The notes under the pieces are model-generated. The model saw nothing but the letters and a program-made list of their open reading frames with translations, was not told the DNA's origin and ran no database searches. From the NCBI GenBank assembly GCA_964030785.1, contig OZ034971.1:14831679-14895678 (forward strand): a DNA stretch of 64,000 nt, given 5' to 3'. The translations under genes were made by a program, and so were the position numbers. Shown here one piece after another: positions 11,690 through 23,555 of this stretch. The DNA is from Siderastrea siderea. Its lineage: Eukaryota; Cnidaria; Anthozoa; Scleractinia; Rhizangiidae. Position 1 is the stretch's first letter, and the number at the start of each line of letters is the position of its first letter.

Positions 11690-12360
11690 GAGTTTATGGA
11701 TGAAATCCAGAGGCGTGAGCAGTCAAATGAACTGTTACTGTGCAGTACTTTCTTGTAATGCTGTTTATTATGCTGTACAAGGTGGTTCTAACTTTTGCGT
11801 CTGTGGCTGCAATTCATTCATACTTCTGAAGCTACTGAGGTGTACTTTCCTGTGGTGCTTTGATTATGCTGTGTGAGGTCATTCTGCCTTTTGAGTCTGT
11901 GGATGAAATCCTAAAGTGTGACCATTCAAATGAAAGCTACTGAGCAGTACTTTCCTGTGGTGCTGTTTATTATGCTGTACAAGGTGATTCTAACTTTTGA
12001 GTCTGTGGATGAAATCCTTAAGTGTGATCATTCAAATGAAAGCTACTGAGCAGTACTTTCCTGTGGTGCTGTTTTCATGCTGTACAAGGTGGTTCTAACT
12101 TTTGAGTCCCTGGATGGAATCGTAAAGTGTGACCATTCAAATGAAAGCTACTGAGCAGTACTTTCCTGTGGTGCTGTTTATCATGCTGTATAAGGTGGTT
12201 GTAACTTTTGAGTCCCTGGATGAAATCCTAAAGTGTGACCATTCAAATGAAAGCTACTGAGCAGTACTTTCCTGTGATACTGTTTATTATGTTCAAAGTG
12301 GTGTACTGTTGCGTCTGTGAATAAAATCCAAGTGGCCAAGCTATTGAGCTTTCCTGTGGT
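11690..12360. repeat. 106-bp tandem repeat
   Basis: Six or so units of about 106 bp, each with the pieces GATGAAATCCTAAAGTGTGA, GAGCAGTACTTTCCTGTGG and TATGCTGTACAAGG. The first two units are diverged, the middle ones nearly identical, and the last is partial. No coding potential is conserved between units. Confidence 0.9.
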
Positions 12361-12949
12361 GCTGGGCCCGGTTGTTTACGAAAGCCGGTTAACTGGCTAA
12401 CCCGGATTAACCCGGACTTAACGAAGGTTCTGTGAAAGTTTACTTAATTTTGTAGTGTCCTGATTATTTACCATGAATGGTTAGCGTTGGGTCGAATTCT
12501 GGATCTGTGATTTATTCGCCAGTTCTAGGTTATGGCTTGTATTTTATCCTAAAATTATTCAGTGTTTTCAATTATGTCTAGATGTCGTTAGTTTCCGTTG
12601 GTATATTTTGGTGTTCTGATCAAGTGCTCATTGGGGTGGCCAAGTTCTTGAGGTCAGCAAACCCAAACACGTCTACAATTCTAGTATATAGAGAGGTTTT
12701 CGAGAGGTGTTAGTAGTCAGTTGTTCCCAGAAGTTAGACGAGTTGTTACTGTTGTAAAAGCAAGAAGAAGGAATAAAGCCAGAGTCTTGGTTCCTCTTCG
12801 TGTAGTCAAGCGAGTTGCTCCTCGACAGTTCCTATTTCTCCTAATAAAAAGAGTTTTCAAAGCTAATTTTAACTCATCGCTTGAAAACAACCAAATTCAA
12901 AACGTAGACCAAAAAAGATTTACTGAAATGCTCATCGCTAGGCTCTAAG

Positions 12950-13933
12950 TAGCCTGAGAAAACAGCAAGCGTTTCGCGAAGTCGCCACTTTACCCCTCTC
13001 AAAAGACCCTCAAAACGACGTCTGAGAAACGAGCGCAGAAATTCCATACTGGTGACGTGCACTACCCAGATCTTGGTAGCGCTTCTGATTGGTTGTGCCG
13101 CGAGGGAATTTGCTTTTACAGCCAAAGCCGGTCAGGCGTTCTCGTCGTAAACGGACTAATGAATTCGTTAATGGAATATTGATTCCGTTCGTTGATTGAA
13201 TAATCCATTCGTGAAATGAATAATCCAATATTCAAATTGAGCCTCGATTCAATAATCGAATGTTGATTGGATTACTGAACAAAAGCTATACCATATATGG
13301 AAGGGACTGCGACCGGTAAACATGGCGGACTTGAATAAAAAACAGGTAAGTTACTGTTTAGTGTTCTAATTTTTCCATAAACACGCCATTAGCGAATGTT
13401 GTTTCTTTTTCTACCGGCTTTGGTACATACGATTAATTCTTCCTTTTGATATTTGCCGTTTAGGTTAAAGAATACTTGTGAATATTTGCAAAAGCATACA
13501 AGTTTGATCGATCGATTGATCTTTGCTGTCTGCTGTGACACGCAACCTTTGCGTTATTTTACAATCCCATCTTGCACTTTACACTAAAAATAAACTTGAA
13601 ATTTGGCATTTCAGGAGAAATATATGGCAAGGCATTTGTTCATTAATCAAATCAACATTCGATTATTGAATCGAGGCGCAATTTGAATATTGGATTATTC
13701 ATTTCACGAATGGATTATTCAATCAACGAACGGAATCAATTTTCCAATAATGAATTCATTCGTCCGTTAACGACAGGAACGCCTGACCGGCTTTGACTAT
13801 AACCAATCAGAAGCACTACCAAGACTTGGGTAGTGCACGTCAACAGTATGGAATTTCTGTGCTCGTTACTCAGCCGTCGTTTGCGAGGGCTCAAGTGGCG
13901 ACCTCGCGAAACGTCGGCTGTTTTCTCAGGCTA
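12950..13933. mobile_element. Foldback element with 9-bp target duplication (Mutator-like?)
   Basis: The ends are perfect inverted copies for 17 bases (TAGCCTGAGAAAACAGC at the left). Inverted similarity continues for about 290-320 bp per arm (12950-13272 and 13648-13933). The flanks GGCTCTAAG (12941-12949) and GGATCTAAG (13934-13942) match in eight of nine bases. Long arms plus a 9-bp duplication fit non-autonomous Mutator-like elements; hAT or P (8 bp) are alternatives. The loop carries a start codon followed by a splice donor. Confidence 0.7.
13322..13345 (+). other. Possible captured first exon (ATG plus splice donor)
   Basis: Inside the loop of the foldback element an ATG in good context (AACATGG) opens eight codons and runs straight into a strong donor (CAG|GTAAGT). 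It looks like the start of a protein-coding first exon. No matching acceptor or second exon can be identified in the window. Confidence 0.3.
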
Positions 13934-14336
13934 GGATCTAAGACTGGAACAAAGATTGACACTTAAATCCTGCTTTGAACAACTGGGCCCAGTTTATTTA
14001 CTTCTCCAGTTTTGTTTGTTTTGTTTTGTTTTTCTTGTTTTTCTTGTTTTTCTTGTTTTTGTTGTTGTTGTCGTTTACTGGTTGTAACATTGAAGCTGTA
14101 GAGGCCATTAAATTTGCTATTTCTTATTAACCGTTGTGCTATTAACTTTTTATTAACTTCGAGAACTATTACTAATAATGAATTGATTCATTTGCACGTA
14201 CTTTAAAACAAGAAACAGACTCACATAGTGGTTGTTACATGCCTATTGTATAGTCTCTTTTATAACTTGCATTTTTTAATACACCAACCGCCGGAATATT
14301 GTCCATTGGTATGACATCTTAGCTTATCTTTCTCCT

Positions 14337-14342
14337 TTTATT
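14337..14342 (-). terminator. Poly(A) signal AATAAA of the giant gene
   Basis: AATAAA on the minus strand, about 70 bases after the stop codon of the cytoplasmic-tail exon. Confidence 0.5.
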
Positions 14343-14411
14343 ATACTAGTCTTGTGTTTGCAAACCGATATCCACTTACAATGTTCTTTCCTTATAGGTA
14401 AAGTAAACATA

Positions 14412-14904
14412 TTATAAGCGGGTATCTGATATAACTTCGCGAACACTATTTCTTTTTGAGTAGTTACGGGATCCAAGATTTGCAGGGAGGGACGCTTGAG
14501 AGCGTTTAGAGCCCGAAGAAGAAACCAATGAACGAGATTCGTCCCGCGGAGCACTCTTTCTCCTGGTTACTTTGCGGGCATTAACTGTTGTTGTGGTAAC
14601 AGGAAATACCAACGGATCGTCCGATTCCAAACCGAAGTCAATACTGACGCAGAAGCTCTCGGTATCGCCATCTAAAACAGTGTAGCCTTCTTTCCCATCA
14701 TAAGGCACAGTAAATGTTTCCAGAATGTCTGTTTCCATTCCAAAAGAGCATAGAGAGCGAGGGGTCTGGAGCGAGCTCGGCATCTCAGTAGTTGTAGAAC
14801 AGTGGTCAAGATAGGTGCCGTGATGGTCCATGGGATAGCTTGTGAAGCGCCCTCTGTCGTTCTCGTCAGAGGAGTAGCTTTCTTCTGCGATCTTTGTACC
14901 TCCC
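14412..14904 (-). CDS. Giant C1q/Ig/cadherin gene: last exon, cytoplasmic tail
   Basis: This exon encodes about 163 residues after the transmembrane exon and ends with a stop codon. The acceptor is CTTTAGATCTATCAG|GGGAGG. The two leftover bases of the preceding exon join its first base in phase, and the frame then runs without break to the stop. The tail is rich in Ser/Thr and charged residues and has basic patches near its end (for example KVTRRKSAPR). I see no catenin-binding or other known cadherin tail motif, so it is not a classical cadherin. The ATG internal to this exon at 14831 is not the start of a separate protein. Confidence 0.75.
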
Positions 14905-16975
14905 CTGATAGATCTAAAGAAAGAGGCAACCCTGGATGTGATCAGTCACGTAACCATATTGGCTTCCTACACTGTGCTATTTAAAAATAATACTCCGCTA
15001 TATCTCGTCGCCATGAGTTCAACAAGGCGCACTGCACAAAGTTGGCTATGCCTCGCTCATATACGGCGCGATTGAGTGAAATCATTATTTTGTTTTAAAC
15101 TGACAGCCTCTGGATCCTGAGCAATGTTATTAATCCAGCCAATGACAGACTCAGTTGCCATACAAATCGTATTTTGGCCACCGTCTGCTCGAATTCCAGT
15201 CAAAACGTCTAAAACATCCTTCAGAGCATGGTCATCGTTCCAAATCCAAAGATGTTTTGGGCAAAATTGACTTCAAGGCATCCACAAACAGCATATCGAG
15301 AAAAACGGCAAACAGGCCTATATTTCAAGTTTTCGGCTCAGTCCCGTTGTTTTCTCTCTCACTTCTGTTTTGTAGTGTGTGGGAGGAGGGAGGTTGTTAG
15401 CCGTTTGGTAGTCCCCCTTTGGTTTAGAAAAGATTTCATCTAATCTTTGAGGAGAAGGCGGATCAGCTGGCGGATTTGTAAGAAGAAACAGCAGCCTGTA
15501 CCAAGGCCAAATTTTGCTTCAATTTCGCTACGAAATTTTTATTGCCCTTTCGTGTTACTCTGACCAAATTTATCTGATCGTTCTAGTTTAGACACCTTTT
15601 GTTAGAGTTTTACCTGCCGCGTCATCCAGTTCACCAGAAACGTCTGTTTTCGATAAAAGTGCTAAATCCTACAAGGATAGTGGTCCCTCGGGGCCTGGTT
15701 TGGCCGGCCGTTAAAGGGTTATTTTACCAAAACAGACTTTTATGTTTTGACCCGTTTAGTGCTAACAGGTAATCTCACCTCGACAAAGCTGTGCATTAAA
15801 AATGACCGACTGGGTGGTACTAAAGAATCTTTCCAGAAAAATATTGGTCTTGGATAGTAAATAAACTCCGTCTATTTTGGAACAACTATCATTCCACATA
15901 ATATCGTGGTACCGGCTCAGACTGCAGTATAACAATTAATCTGACCCTTCCGCTATTGCTTGCTAACTTACCTTGTTACCATGACACTTTTCTTACGCAT
16001 GTGTCGCCTATAAGAAGAAAAGTACAGAGATTCATTTATAGCTGTGATTTTTGAAGTATAAACCTGCTGTTAAGAGTGCTTACCATATAAATCAAACGCT
16101 CTGCTTATAAATTTCCTGCCTTAATGGAACTACATGTAGATTAGATAACTTTAATGGTAGCCAACTAAAATTGACCTTACAGTCGGTTGTAGGGTATAAA
16201 ATACCCACATCAACTGGAAAGTCACTAGAAAAGTTACAAAAAGTATACCAAAACAAGTGGCTTATAATTATCTGAATTGACGGTTAAAACGGCAAACGGA
16301 ATGGTGCCGTTAAAGGAGTGATTTCCCACAGGCGTTCCTGTTCTTCCTTTGTGTTTGGTTTAACTTAAAGCAGCCCAGTCTCAATTCCCTTTTCCTTTGT
16401 CCTCACTAAATTACTGGTAAGGTCGGGTATTCATGTGTGAATCAAAAACCGTGAACACTTTTATTTAACTCCGTTATGTCAATTTTTGTAAGTACCAATC
16501 AAATGAAAAGCTCAAATCGCAACAGCAAGAACAACAACTACAACACATTTTTTAACGTGGAAATACACGCTTAGCTATATGGTTTAGTTTAAGGAACCAG
16601 TGCACCAGCTACTTTACAGGTATGCCACGTTAAAAACATAAATAACATGAGAGATAAAATATTGATCAGACAATAAGAGTCAGTTTGAAAATATAAATAT
16701 GAAACTATTTAAACAACGGACAATGACGAAGACACGAGTATTTTTCGGAGATAATTAGTCTTCCATCATGACTCTGTATAGTTATTTCAAACCTTAATAA
16801 GTGCGTTCACCGTTTCCGGATTTGCACGGTATTGCGAAAGTTTTTCCTTGAACAGGCGAAAAGCTCAGACTGTTTAACAATTTCATTGCAATGCATCTAG
16901 CCACTGTTTGTTCTTTAATTTTTTTTACAGATTTAAGTTTTCGCTTTTTCTTCAGGATTGATTTTAGATTCTTAC
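14905..16975. other. Intron of the giant gene
   Basis: A 2.1-kb intron between the tail exon and the transmembrane exon. Only short unconserved frames are present and no repeat stands out. Confidence 0.6.
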
Positions 16976-17060
16976 CTGGCCTCTCTCCATATGACCAGTG
17001 CAATGATGAGCGAGATAATCAAAATAAACACGCACACAATAATGATCACTTTGGTGTAAT
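16976..17060 (-). CDS. Giant C1q/Ig/cadherin gene: transmembrane exon
   Basis: An 85-nt exon with acceptor TTCCACAG and donor CAG|GTAAGA. It encodes a short extracellular stem, a single transmembrane helix (VIIIVCVFILIISLIIALVI) and a positively charged stop-transfer end (WREAR). Phases match both neighbours: one base is received from 17572 and two are passed to 14904. It anchors the large extracellular region in the plasma membrane as a type I protein. Confidence 0.85.
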
Positions 17061-17571
17061 CTGTGGAAGTCAAATAAAGTGGGAAAAAATAGTGTGAAAA
17101 GCGACAGAAGCAGGGAAGTTCCAACTTCTTTTAAACTGTTTTAAACCGTTTGCTTTCCAAGTGGAAATAAAAATACCTTCTCACGAGTCTCCGTACATCA
17201 CTTTATAAAGGGCGTGGACGTTTGAATGTAATGAATTTAAGTAAAATGCTGTCGATTGGAGGATTCTACATGAAGATTTATTTAATAGGAGGTCCATACC
17301 AACAGAATATACAAGCCGATCATGTATGAATCAGCAAAAACCGGGAGGCTAGCAGCACGTAAGCTCTCTTAGTCAACTGAAAATATAGTCTACCTTAATC
17401 ATTCTAAAAGTTACTTACATGATGAACTCACTGCCATCGAACGCCTTTTACCGGAAAGCGTTGTAAAGCGACTTTTGGTTCTTATCATAAACATGATAGG
17501 CACTAATTGATCACTATAACCAAAAACCTTTATCGTGGCTTCACAGAAAAAAGCAAGGTACCCTCACAAAC
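17061..17571. other. Intron of the giant gene
   Basis: A 0.5-kb intron; nothing else seen. Confidence 0.6.
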
Positions 17572-17947
17572 CTTCCTGTGAAACGACTGCAGTAGTGGTT
17601 GGTCCTCTAAATTCAGTTGCATTTCTATTTCCAGTTTCGATCTCTATAGAAATAACGCTGAATAGTGGAGGGATTCCATGATCCATTGCGCGAACTGTCA
17701 CATTATACCGACACCGCGCTGCCAACGACCTGGCGACTCTCAAGGTTCCTGTATGTTCATCTATTCTAAAGGTTCCGTATGAGTCGTTTGCACAATGATT
17801 TGCTTCATTATGCTGTGATAGAATTGAGCCAGCAATATCCAGAATAGCGTAGGTGATTTTTCCTCCGAGCCCAGTGTCCTGGTCTACAGCGTTTAACGTT
17901 ATGACGGCTGAAGTAATGGGGGCATCGGCTGTAAGCTGAAGTGGCGA
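17572..17947 (-). CDS. Giant C1q/Ig/cadherin gene: membrane-proximal cadherin repeat
   Basis: A 376-nt exon (acceptor TTCTTGTCTGCAG, donor GAAG|GTTTGT) encoding most of the last, diverged cadherin repeat. It keeps the AVDQDTGLGG and FRIDEHTGTL patterns typical of strands B-D but has no DxNDN linker after it, as expected next to the membrane. The preceding exon ends at a phase-0 donor at 19288, so the repeat joins cleanly as about the thirtieth repeat. It is followed by a Thr-rich stem and the transmembrane exon. Confidence 0.8.
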
Positions 17948-19287
17948 CTGCAGACAAGAAAACAGTGCACTTGGTAATATGAATTGAATATGTGTTCTTC
18001 AGTTAAAATTGCAAAATGATTCAAAAAGCCATCACTGAGGAAATGTTAATGAAAGAATACGTAGCTATAGAAAAACGTGTATGTCTGAAAATGCTTTAAG
18101 AATTGTAAATAGCCGTGTGTTTATGTTCAGAATTTGGTTGAACTTGCCCTCGACCTTATTAAACATTGAGACACGAGTAAAAATGGTGAGGAAATATAGC
18201 TATATCATACCATAAGGACTTTATACAAATCAGGTGCCCTGAAATTAAGTGGGTTCTTTGGGACTATGCCGAAATCGACAGTGCACTGTACGTTTGGAAC
18301 CTACCATATTTTGGAATGGGTGGAATATTGTATTCGGTTTAGATCTTCTCCATACAAAAAATGGAATAAGGGTTGCTCCCCGGAAAAGCCAGGGAACAGT
18401 TTTTAGAATTCTCGGAATAGGAGGAAATGCGTTTTTCTTGAAGAGTTTTTGGTTTACTTGGAATAGACTAGTCTACAATGGCACGGTTTTTCTGCGCATG
18501 AATAATTAGTCCCCAGTTTTCTAAGAGCATACTAATTAATACTAATTAACTGTGAGTGAAATGGGAAACGAAGATTGTGGCTAACCTTAAGAACTTCCAG
18601 ATATTAAGATTTTTCAGTTCTGAGACCACGAAAATGACTTGAAGGTAATCATTGATTAGTGTCAATAGGGAAGGCAATCCAGTACCTTTATCGAGCTTCA
18701 TAATGGCTTTTGATTCAGATATGAGCACTTTTTTTCCTGCTTAAGGTGCCGTGCAAATCCATGCAAATATGTCTTTGTTGAAAAGGAATTATAGATAGAA
18801 GAACACAAGCAAAATATTGCCACATCAATTCCATAGTTGCTAAATATGCAAATTTTTAGCTGCTGAAGAAAACGATTAAATCCCAAAAGGCACGCCAAGA
18901 ATAACTAACAGGTGAGGCCGGTATTAAGAGCCCGAGGGGTATATTTTCGTACTGGGAGACTAGACCAGGAAAAAGCTGAATTGCACTCTTCTCGGACAGT
19001 TTATGGTTAACTCAGAATTTACTGCGTTGCTTTGTTTCAGAAAGTGTGGATATTTCGCGTTTTCTGTTATTCCTTATTCAGTGACAAATCCAACGAGAAT
19101 GTACTGAAACTGTCTAACAAACACTTCTTTAAGCCTTAATTAGCCAGGTGTTCCATAAAATAATTTTTACTATAAACTGACCAAAAATCTTGTGGGAGAA
19201 GGGCCAGGACTTAAATAGAATCCCGCAGTTAAAACCACCAGCAAGAACCACCAGTGACTGAATCACCCTAAGAAATACTTCACCTAC
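17948..19287. other. Intron of the giant gene
   Basis: A 1.3-kb intron. A possible small exon at 18586-18736 (minus) was considered and dropped because its phase does not fit. Confidence 0.55.
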
Positions 19288-21654
19288 CGTAAAATTTCCA
19301 TGAACCCTCCTCTCGGTATAATTTCTGTGAAACTTCGGAGCATTGTCGTTCTCGTCGTAAAGAGTTATTTGAACAGTCGCGGGGTTAGTTGCCTTACGAA
19401 AAGGGATCCCGTTGTCTTGTACGTCAATTGTTAAATTAAAGGAAGAGGTCTGCTCAAAGTCTAAACTGTCCTTCACAAGAATAACCCCCTTATCGGTAAT
19501 TGAAAATTTGGAAGTTTCATCACCATCTCTTATGCAGTAATTGAGACTAATATCAGACCTTTTGTCAGGGTCGATTGCTGTAACAAATATGACGACTGTG
19601 CCTACTCTGCTTAGTTCAGAAATGTTCACCCGGTACTCCTCAGGCTCGAAATATGGCGCGTTGTCGTTCAAATCTCGAACAACAATATTCACAGAAGCTG
19701 AAGAATGCAATGATGGTTTCCCTCTATCTTTAGCGTAAATATTGAATTCGTAACTTCTTCTTTTCTCGTAATCCAATTCATTTGCAATGGAAATAACACC
19801 AGTGCTGTTGTCAAGATGAAACGTTTCCAACACTGTCGGATCCTTAAGGTAATAGAACACTTCACCATTTGTCCCTTCATCTTTGTCCGTAGCATGCACG
19901 TCAAGTACCACGTCATGAACAGTCGCGTTCTCTGAGATGTAAGCCACATAAGATGAATTTTCGAATTCAGGCCTGCAGTCATTTTCGTCTCTAATGATCA
20001 CTCTTACTTTTGCTGGCAAACGAGCAGTTAGAGGAGGTGCTCCACTGTCAGTCACAGTGATTGACAGGTTAAATTCTGGTGTGGTCTCTCGGTCGAGCTC
20101 GGTGTTGACAATAACCGCTCCTTCTGATTGGTCAAGTGTAAACATGCGCCCAATGTTACCATCCAAAATATCAAACCGCAACATTGCGTTTGTCGTTGAA
20201 TCACGGTCGTTTGCAGTTACTCTAAGAACTATGGTGCCAGAGTCGGTAAATTCTGATATTTCACTGGTGTACTCAGAGGGGATGAAATACGGGTAATTAT
20301 CATTTACATCCAGGACCGAAATATACACTTGCACAGTAGACATACGTGAGGGTATACCTTGGTCACGTGCTACAACTACAAAATCATATATAGACTTAGA
20401 TTCGAAATCCAGCTGCCTCATAAGTTTAATTTCTCCCGTGGTGTTGTCAATTTTAATGTCCTGGGATAAGTCAGCAGTCAAAAATGAATATCGTATTTCG
20501 CCATTTTTATAACTGTCGTTGTCATGCGCTTGAATCTGAAGCAACACTGAGCCTGTTGTCTCGTTTTCAAACAAGGCCACTTCGTAATGATTTCGGGTGA
20601 ACTCCGGTGAGTTATCGTTAAAATCAACAACTGTTATTTCTACGGCCGCTTTGGTCGGAGAAAAGAGCATCGGATCACCATTATCCGACACTTGAACTAC
20701 CAAGCGATAAAATGAACGTTGCTCGTAGTCTAAGTTTTTGTTAAGGAAAATAAATCCCTTGTCATTGATGATGAAGACATTTTGGCTGTTACCATCAATT
20801 ATGGAAAAATTAAGCATTGAGTTTGCAGGACTGTCGAGATCATTAGCAGACAAAATAGCGACCAGTGTACCAACATTGGCCATCTCGGACAATTGTTCTT
20901 CATGAAGATGATGTTCAAATGTTGGAAAATTATCGTTGACATCCGTCACATAGATTTCAAGTGGAGCAGCACTCAGATGAGAGGACCTATCAGCCATGTC
21001 TTCTGCAATAACGGAAAATCTATACTCCTGCTTTTCTTCAAAATCAAGGAGATTCAAAAGAGTTATTTGCCCTGTTTCGTTATTTATTCCAAACGTCTTC
21101 ATTATACCCAAGCTATCATCTAGAGAAAAGCGTATTGCCGTGTTTGCATCCATGTCGCTTGCGTTCACTCTTAAGACAATCGAACCGACTGCAATATCTT
21201 CAGAAACGGTTGCACTGTAAAATGGTCGTTCAAAAATTGGTCTGTTATCGTTTTCATCAAGGACAACAATTTTAACGCGCGCAGGAGACTGGACCTGAAG
21301 GGGTGGCGATCCTCCGTCCCATGCTGTCACTGTCAAGTTATACTGCTCAGTCCTCTCGCGGTCAAGAGGCTTAGCAATGGAAATTTCTCCGGATAAGTCG
21401 TTAATACGAAAACTAGCTTCTTCATTTCCCGCTGTAATGGCGAAAGTTAGTTTCGAGTTGGAGTTCGAATCTTTGTCGACTGCGTGTAATTTGGTAATTA
21501 TGTTACTCACAGTCGTTGCCTCTGATATTTCAAGGTGGTATTCCTGTGGCATAAACTCAGGACGGTTATCGTTCCTGTCTGAGACCTCCACGTGCACATG
21601 CGTGTTTGCAGTTCTAGGCGATAAACCTCGATCTTTCGCCGTTACCACGAAGTC
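19288..21654 (-). CDS. Giant C1q/Ig/cadherin gene: 3' part of the huge cadherin exon
   Basis: Encodes about 790 residues with eight cadherin linkers (DRNDNRPEF, DENDNRPIF, DVNDNFPTF and others, including one variant, DENDCRPEF). Each linker is preceded by a calcium-binding repeat with DxD and LDRE/LDYE motifs. The exon ends at ACG|GTAGGT (19288). It is the continuation of the exon at 29240-34324: the transposon at 21655-29239 splits one coding exon inside a repeat, and the six bases GAAGTC at its upstream edge (21649-21654) are the duplicated target. Read alone, translation from the upstream part runs into the transposon and stops within a few codons. Apart from that insertion the frame is fully open, so the damage looks recent. 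Confidence 0.9.
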
Positions 21655-21998
21655 TATGGCGTCAGATAGGGGACAAAATCGAAACTTACATTTCGTGGCG
21701 TCGAAACTTCTTTATGTCGTCGAAAACAGTTCTTCGTGTCGTCGAGTTCCACTCTTCGTGCCGTCGGAACTTCTTTATGCCGTCGAATACTGTTCCTCGA
21801 GTCGTCGAGTTCCACTCTTCGTGCCGTCGTGTTCTTCGTTTCGTCGTAATTTAGTTAAGTCGTCGTGTTTTTCAACATTCGTAAATTCTCTTTGTCGTCG
21901 GGTTCTTCATTTCGTCGTAATTTCTCTTTGTCGTCGTTCTCTTTGTCGTCGTGTTCTTCATGTCGTCGACGACGGTATAAGTAGGTCAGCGGTAACTC
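21655..21998. repeat. Left terminal inverted repeat of the 7.6-kb transposon
   Basis: Matches the complement of 28896-29239 throughout; the frames read across both arms give the same translation over about 115 codons. It is built of degenerate short units around GTCGTCG and CTTCGTGCCGTCG, perhaps multiple transposase-binding sites. Confidence 0.9.
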
Positions 21999-22052
21999 CC
22001 GCCAATTTTTAAAACAAGATGGCGACCAAGAGATAGAAGAAACAGCTAAGAA

Positions 22053-23555
22053 ATGTCCCAGTTCAGTCCACATGTTTCACCAGCCCTTAATTTGAAGAAC
22101 CACATTTCATCAGCTATCTGTGACGTTATTCGCCTCCTTGAAAATCTCAGGTTTAGTGATGATAATGGAAACCGACTTGATTACTCGCTGTACAAGCTTG
22201 AACAAGTCGTCTATCTCTGTGTTTGCAGTCAAAATATATGGCCGAATTTTTTAACTGACGAGGTTATTCAGCTGCTTCTGACTGCATATAACAGCCTATC
22301 TCAAGAAAACTGTGAAACTGATTCTCATACGCCGTCTAACTGTCAAGCAATTTATACAGGGTCGGCAGGTAGGCCAGCTTTTGCTATTCCAAGAGAAACT
22401 TTAAAACTGTACTTGAGCTATGGTTTTTCTCTTCAAAAGATTGCTGATATGTTTGGGACTTCGAGCAAAACGATAAGTAGGCGAGTTAAGTCATATAGCT
22501 TACGAGAAGAAGTCCCAAAGTATGACGATATCTCAGATGAGGCCTTGGACTCTACTGTTTCTGCTGTATTACACAACTTTCCCAACTGTGGTATAAGAAG
22601 AATGAAGGGGTTTTTGCTTGGGCAAGGTATTAGAGTGCAGTGGAGTCGTGTGAGGTCGTCTCTGTGGAGAACTGATCCCAGTGGAATTCTGCTACGAACT
22701 TCCCAACTCAATATTGTAAATCGGCGTCATTACAGTGTACCTGGACCCAGATCATTATGGCACTTGGATGGCAACCATAAGTTGATCAGATGGGGATTTG
22801 TTATTCATGGATGTGTGGATGGATTCTCAAGACGAATTATGTTTTTGAAATGCAGTACCAATAACAAAGCAGTAACAGTGTTACAGTTGTTCTTAAATGC
22901 AGTTCAAGACTTTGGACTACCCTCCAGGGTCAGAGGGGATCAAGGCACTGAGAATATTGAAGTAGCTAGACATATGATATCCCATCCCAGCAGAGGGCCA
23001 GGGAGGGGCAGCTTCATTGCAGGAAAAAGTTGTCATAACCAGAGAATTGAGAGGTTTTGGAGAGATTTGTTTCATGGTTGTTCCTTTCTCTTCTATTACA
23101 TATTTTGCTATCTAGAAGGTACAGGATTGCTTGACATTAACAGTGCAACTCACTTGTTTTGCTTGCAATATGTGTTCACTCCAAGAATAAACCAACATTT
23201 TAAAATGTTTGAAAATGGCTATGACAACCATCCCCTTGCCTCAGAGTCAAACATGACCCCTGCACAACTCTGGATATATGGGCTGGCAAACTACCAGGGA
23301 GAATGGGAACCCCCAGAGGAAGACATACCATCCTTTGGTGTTGACTATGAAGGTCCTCTCCCATCAAATGAGTTTGATGGGGAGACTTGGAATGATCTTT
23401 CAGTTCAAGTACCTGAAATTCAGTGCCCTTTGAGCAGTGCAGCTTTCGATAGAATGACATGTATGGTTGATCCTCTAGAAGAATCTTCCTGCTATGGAAT
23501 TGATATTTATATCAAGTCTTTGGAAATTGTGGATGACCTTTCCGCACTTGCTTAA
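22053..23555 (+). CDS. IS3-like DDE transposase/integrase of the 7.6-kb transposon
   Basis: A 500-residue protein. A helix-turn-helix is predicted around residues 116-148 ([20 protein letters not shown]), which would bind the terminal repeats. The integrase core follows with the catalytic triad visible as HLDGNH (D239), RGDQGTEN (D296) and NQRIERFW (E333), a DD36E spacing like IS3 and retroviral integrases. The acidic C-terminal third has no known domain. The start ATG follows the left terminal repeat by about 55 bases, and the frame is intact. It should cut and paste the element. Similar integrase-like proteins are common in cnidarian and fish genomes as transposon genes. Confidence 0.85.
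   Translation: MSQFSPHVSPALNLKNHISSAICDVIRLLENLRFSDDNGNRLDYSLYKLEQVVYLCVCSQNIWPNFLTDEVIQLLLTAYNSLSQENCETDSHTPSNCQAIYTGSAGRPAFAIPRETLKLYLSYGFSLQKIADMFGTSSKTISRRVKSYSLREEVPKYDDISDEALDSTVSAVLHNFPNCGIRRMKGFLLGQGIRVQWSRVRSSLWRTDPSGILLRTSQLNIVNRRHYSVPGPRSLWHLDGNHKLIRWGFVIHGCVDGFSRRIMFLKCSTNNKAVTVLQLFLNAVQDFGLPSRVRGDQGTENIEVARHMISHPSRGPGRGSFIAGKSCHNQRIERFWRDLFHGCSFLFYYIFCYLEGTGLLDINSATHLFCLQYVFTPRINQHFKMFENGYDNHPLASESNMTPAQLWIYGLANYQGEWEPPEEDIPSFGVDYEGPLPSNEFDGETWNDLSVQVPEIQCPLSSAAFDRMTCMVDPLEESSCYGIDIYIKSLEIVDDLSALA

Larger units (their letters stand above)
12363..13991. mobile_element. MITE-like element with TGGGCCC(R)GTTGTT ends
   Basis: The left end TGGGCCCGGTTGTTTACGAA and the complement of the right end (TGGGCCCAGTTGTTCAAAGC) match over the first 14 bases with one mismatch and continue with AAAGC-type similarity. 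I see no convincing long target duplication. The interior holds a 75-codon frame (12721-12948) without known motifs and the foldback element at 12950-13933. Confidence 0.45.

Noticed and set aside
12721..12948. 75-codon basic frame inside the MITE
   Set aside because: No recognisable motif and low complexity (Arg/Val-rich); insufficient to call a gene.
18586..18736. Possible small exon of the giant gene (acceptor CTTAAGCAG, donor CTTAAG|GTTAGC) with a vaguely cadherin-like end
   Set aside because: Its donor phase does not fit the acceptor at 17947, it has no DxNDN motif, and direct splicing from 19288 to 17947 gives a complete repeat in phase.
21377..22012. Frame of 211 codons running from the cadherin exon antisense into the transposon arm, and its twin at 28840-29238
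   Set aside because: The two give the same peptide only because the terminal repeats are inverted copies; Ser/Arg-rich translation of GTCGTCG repeats, not a protein.
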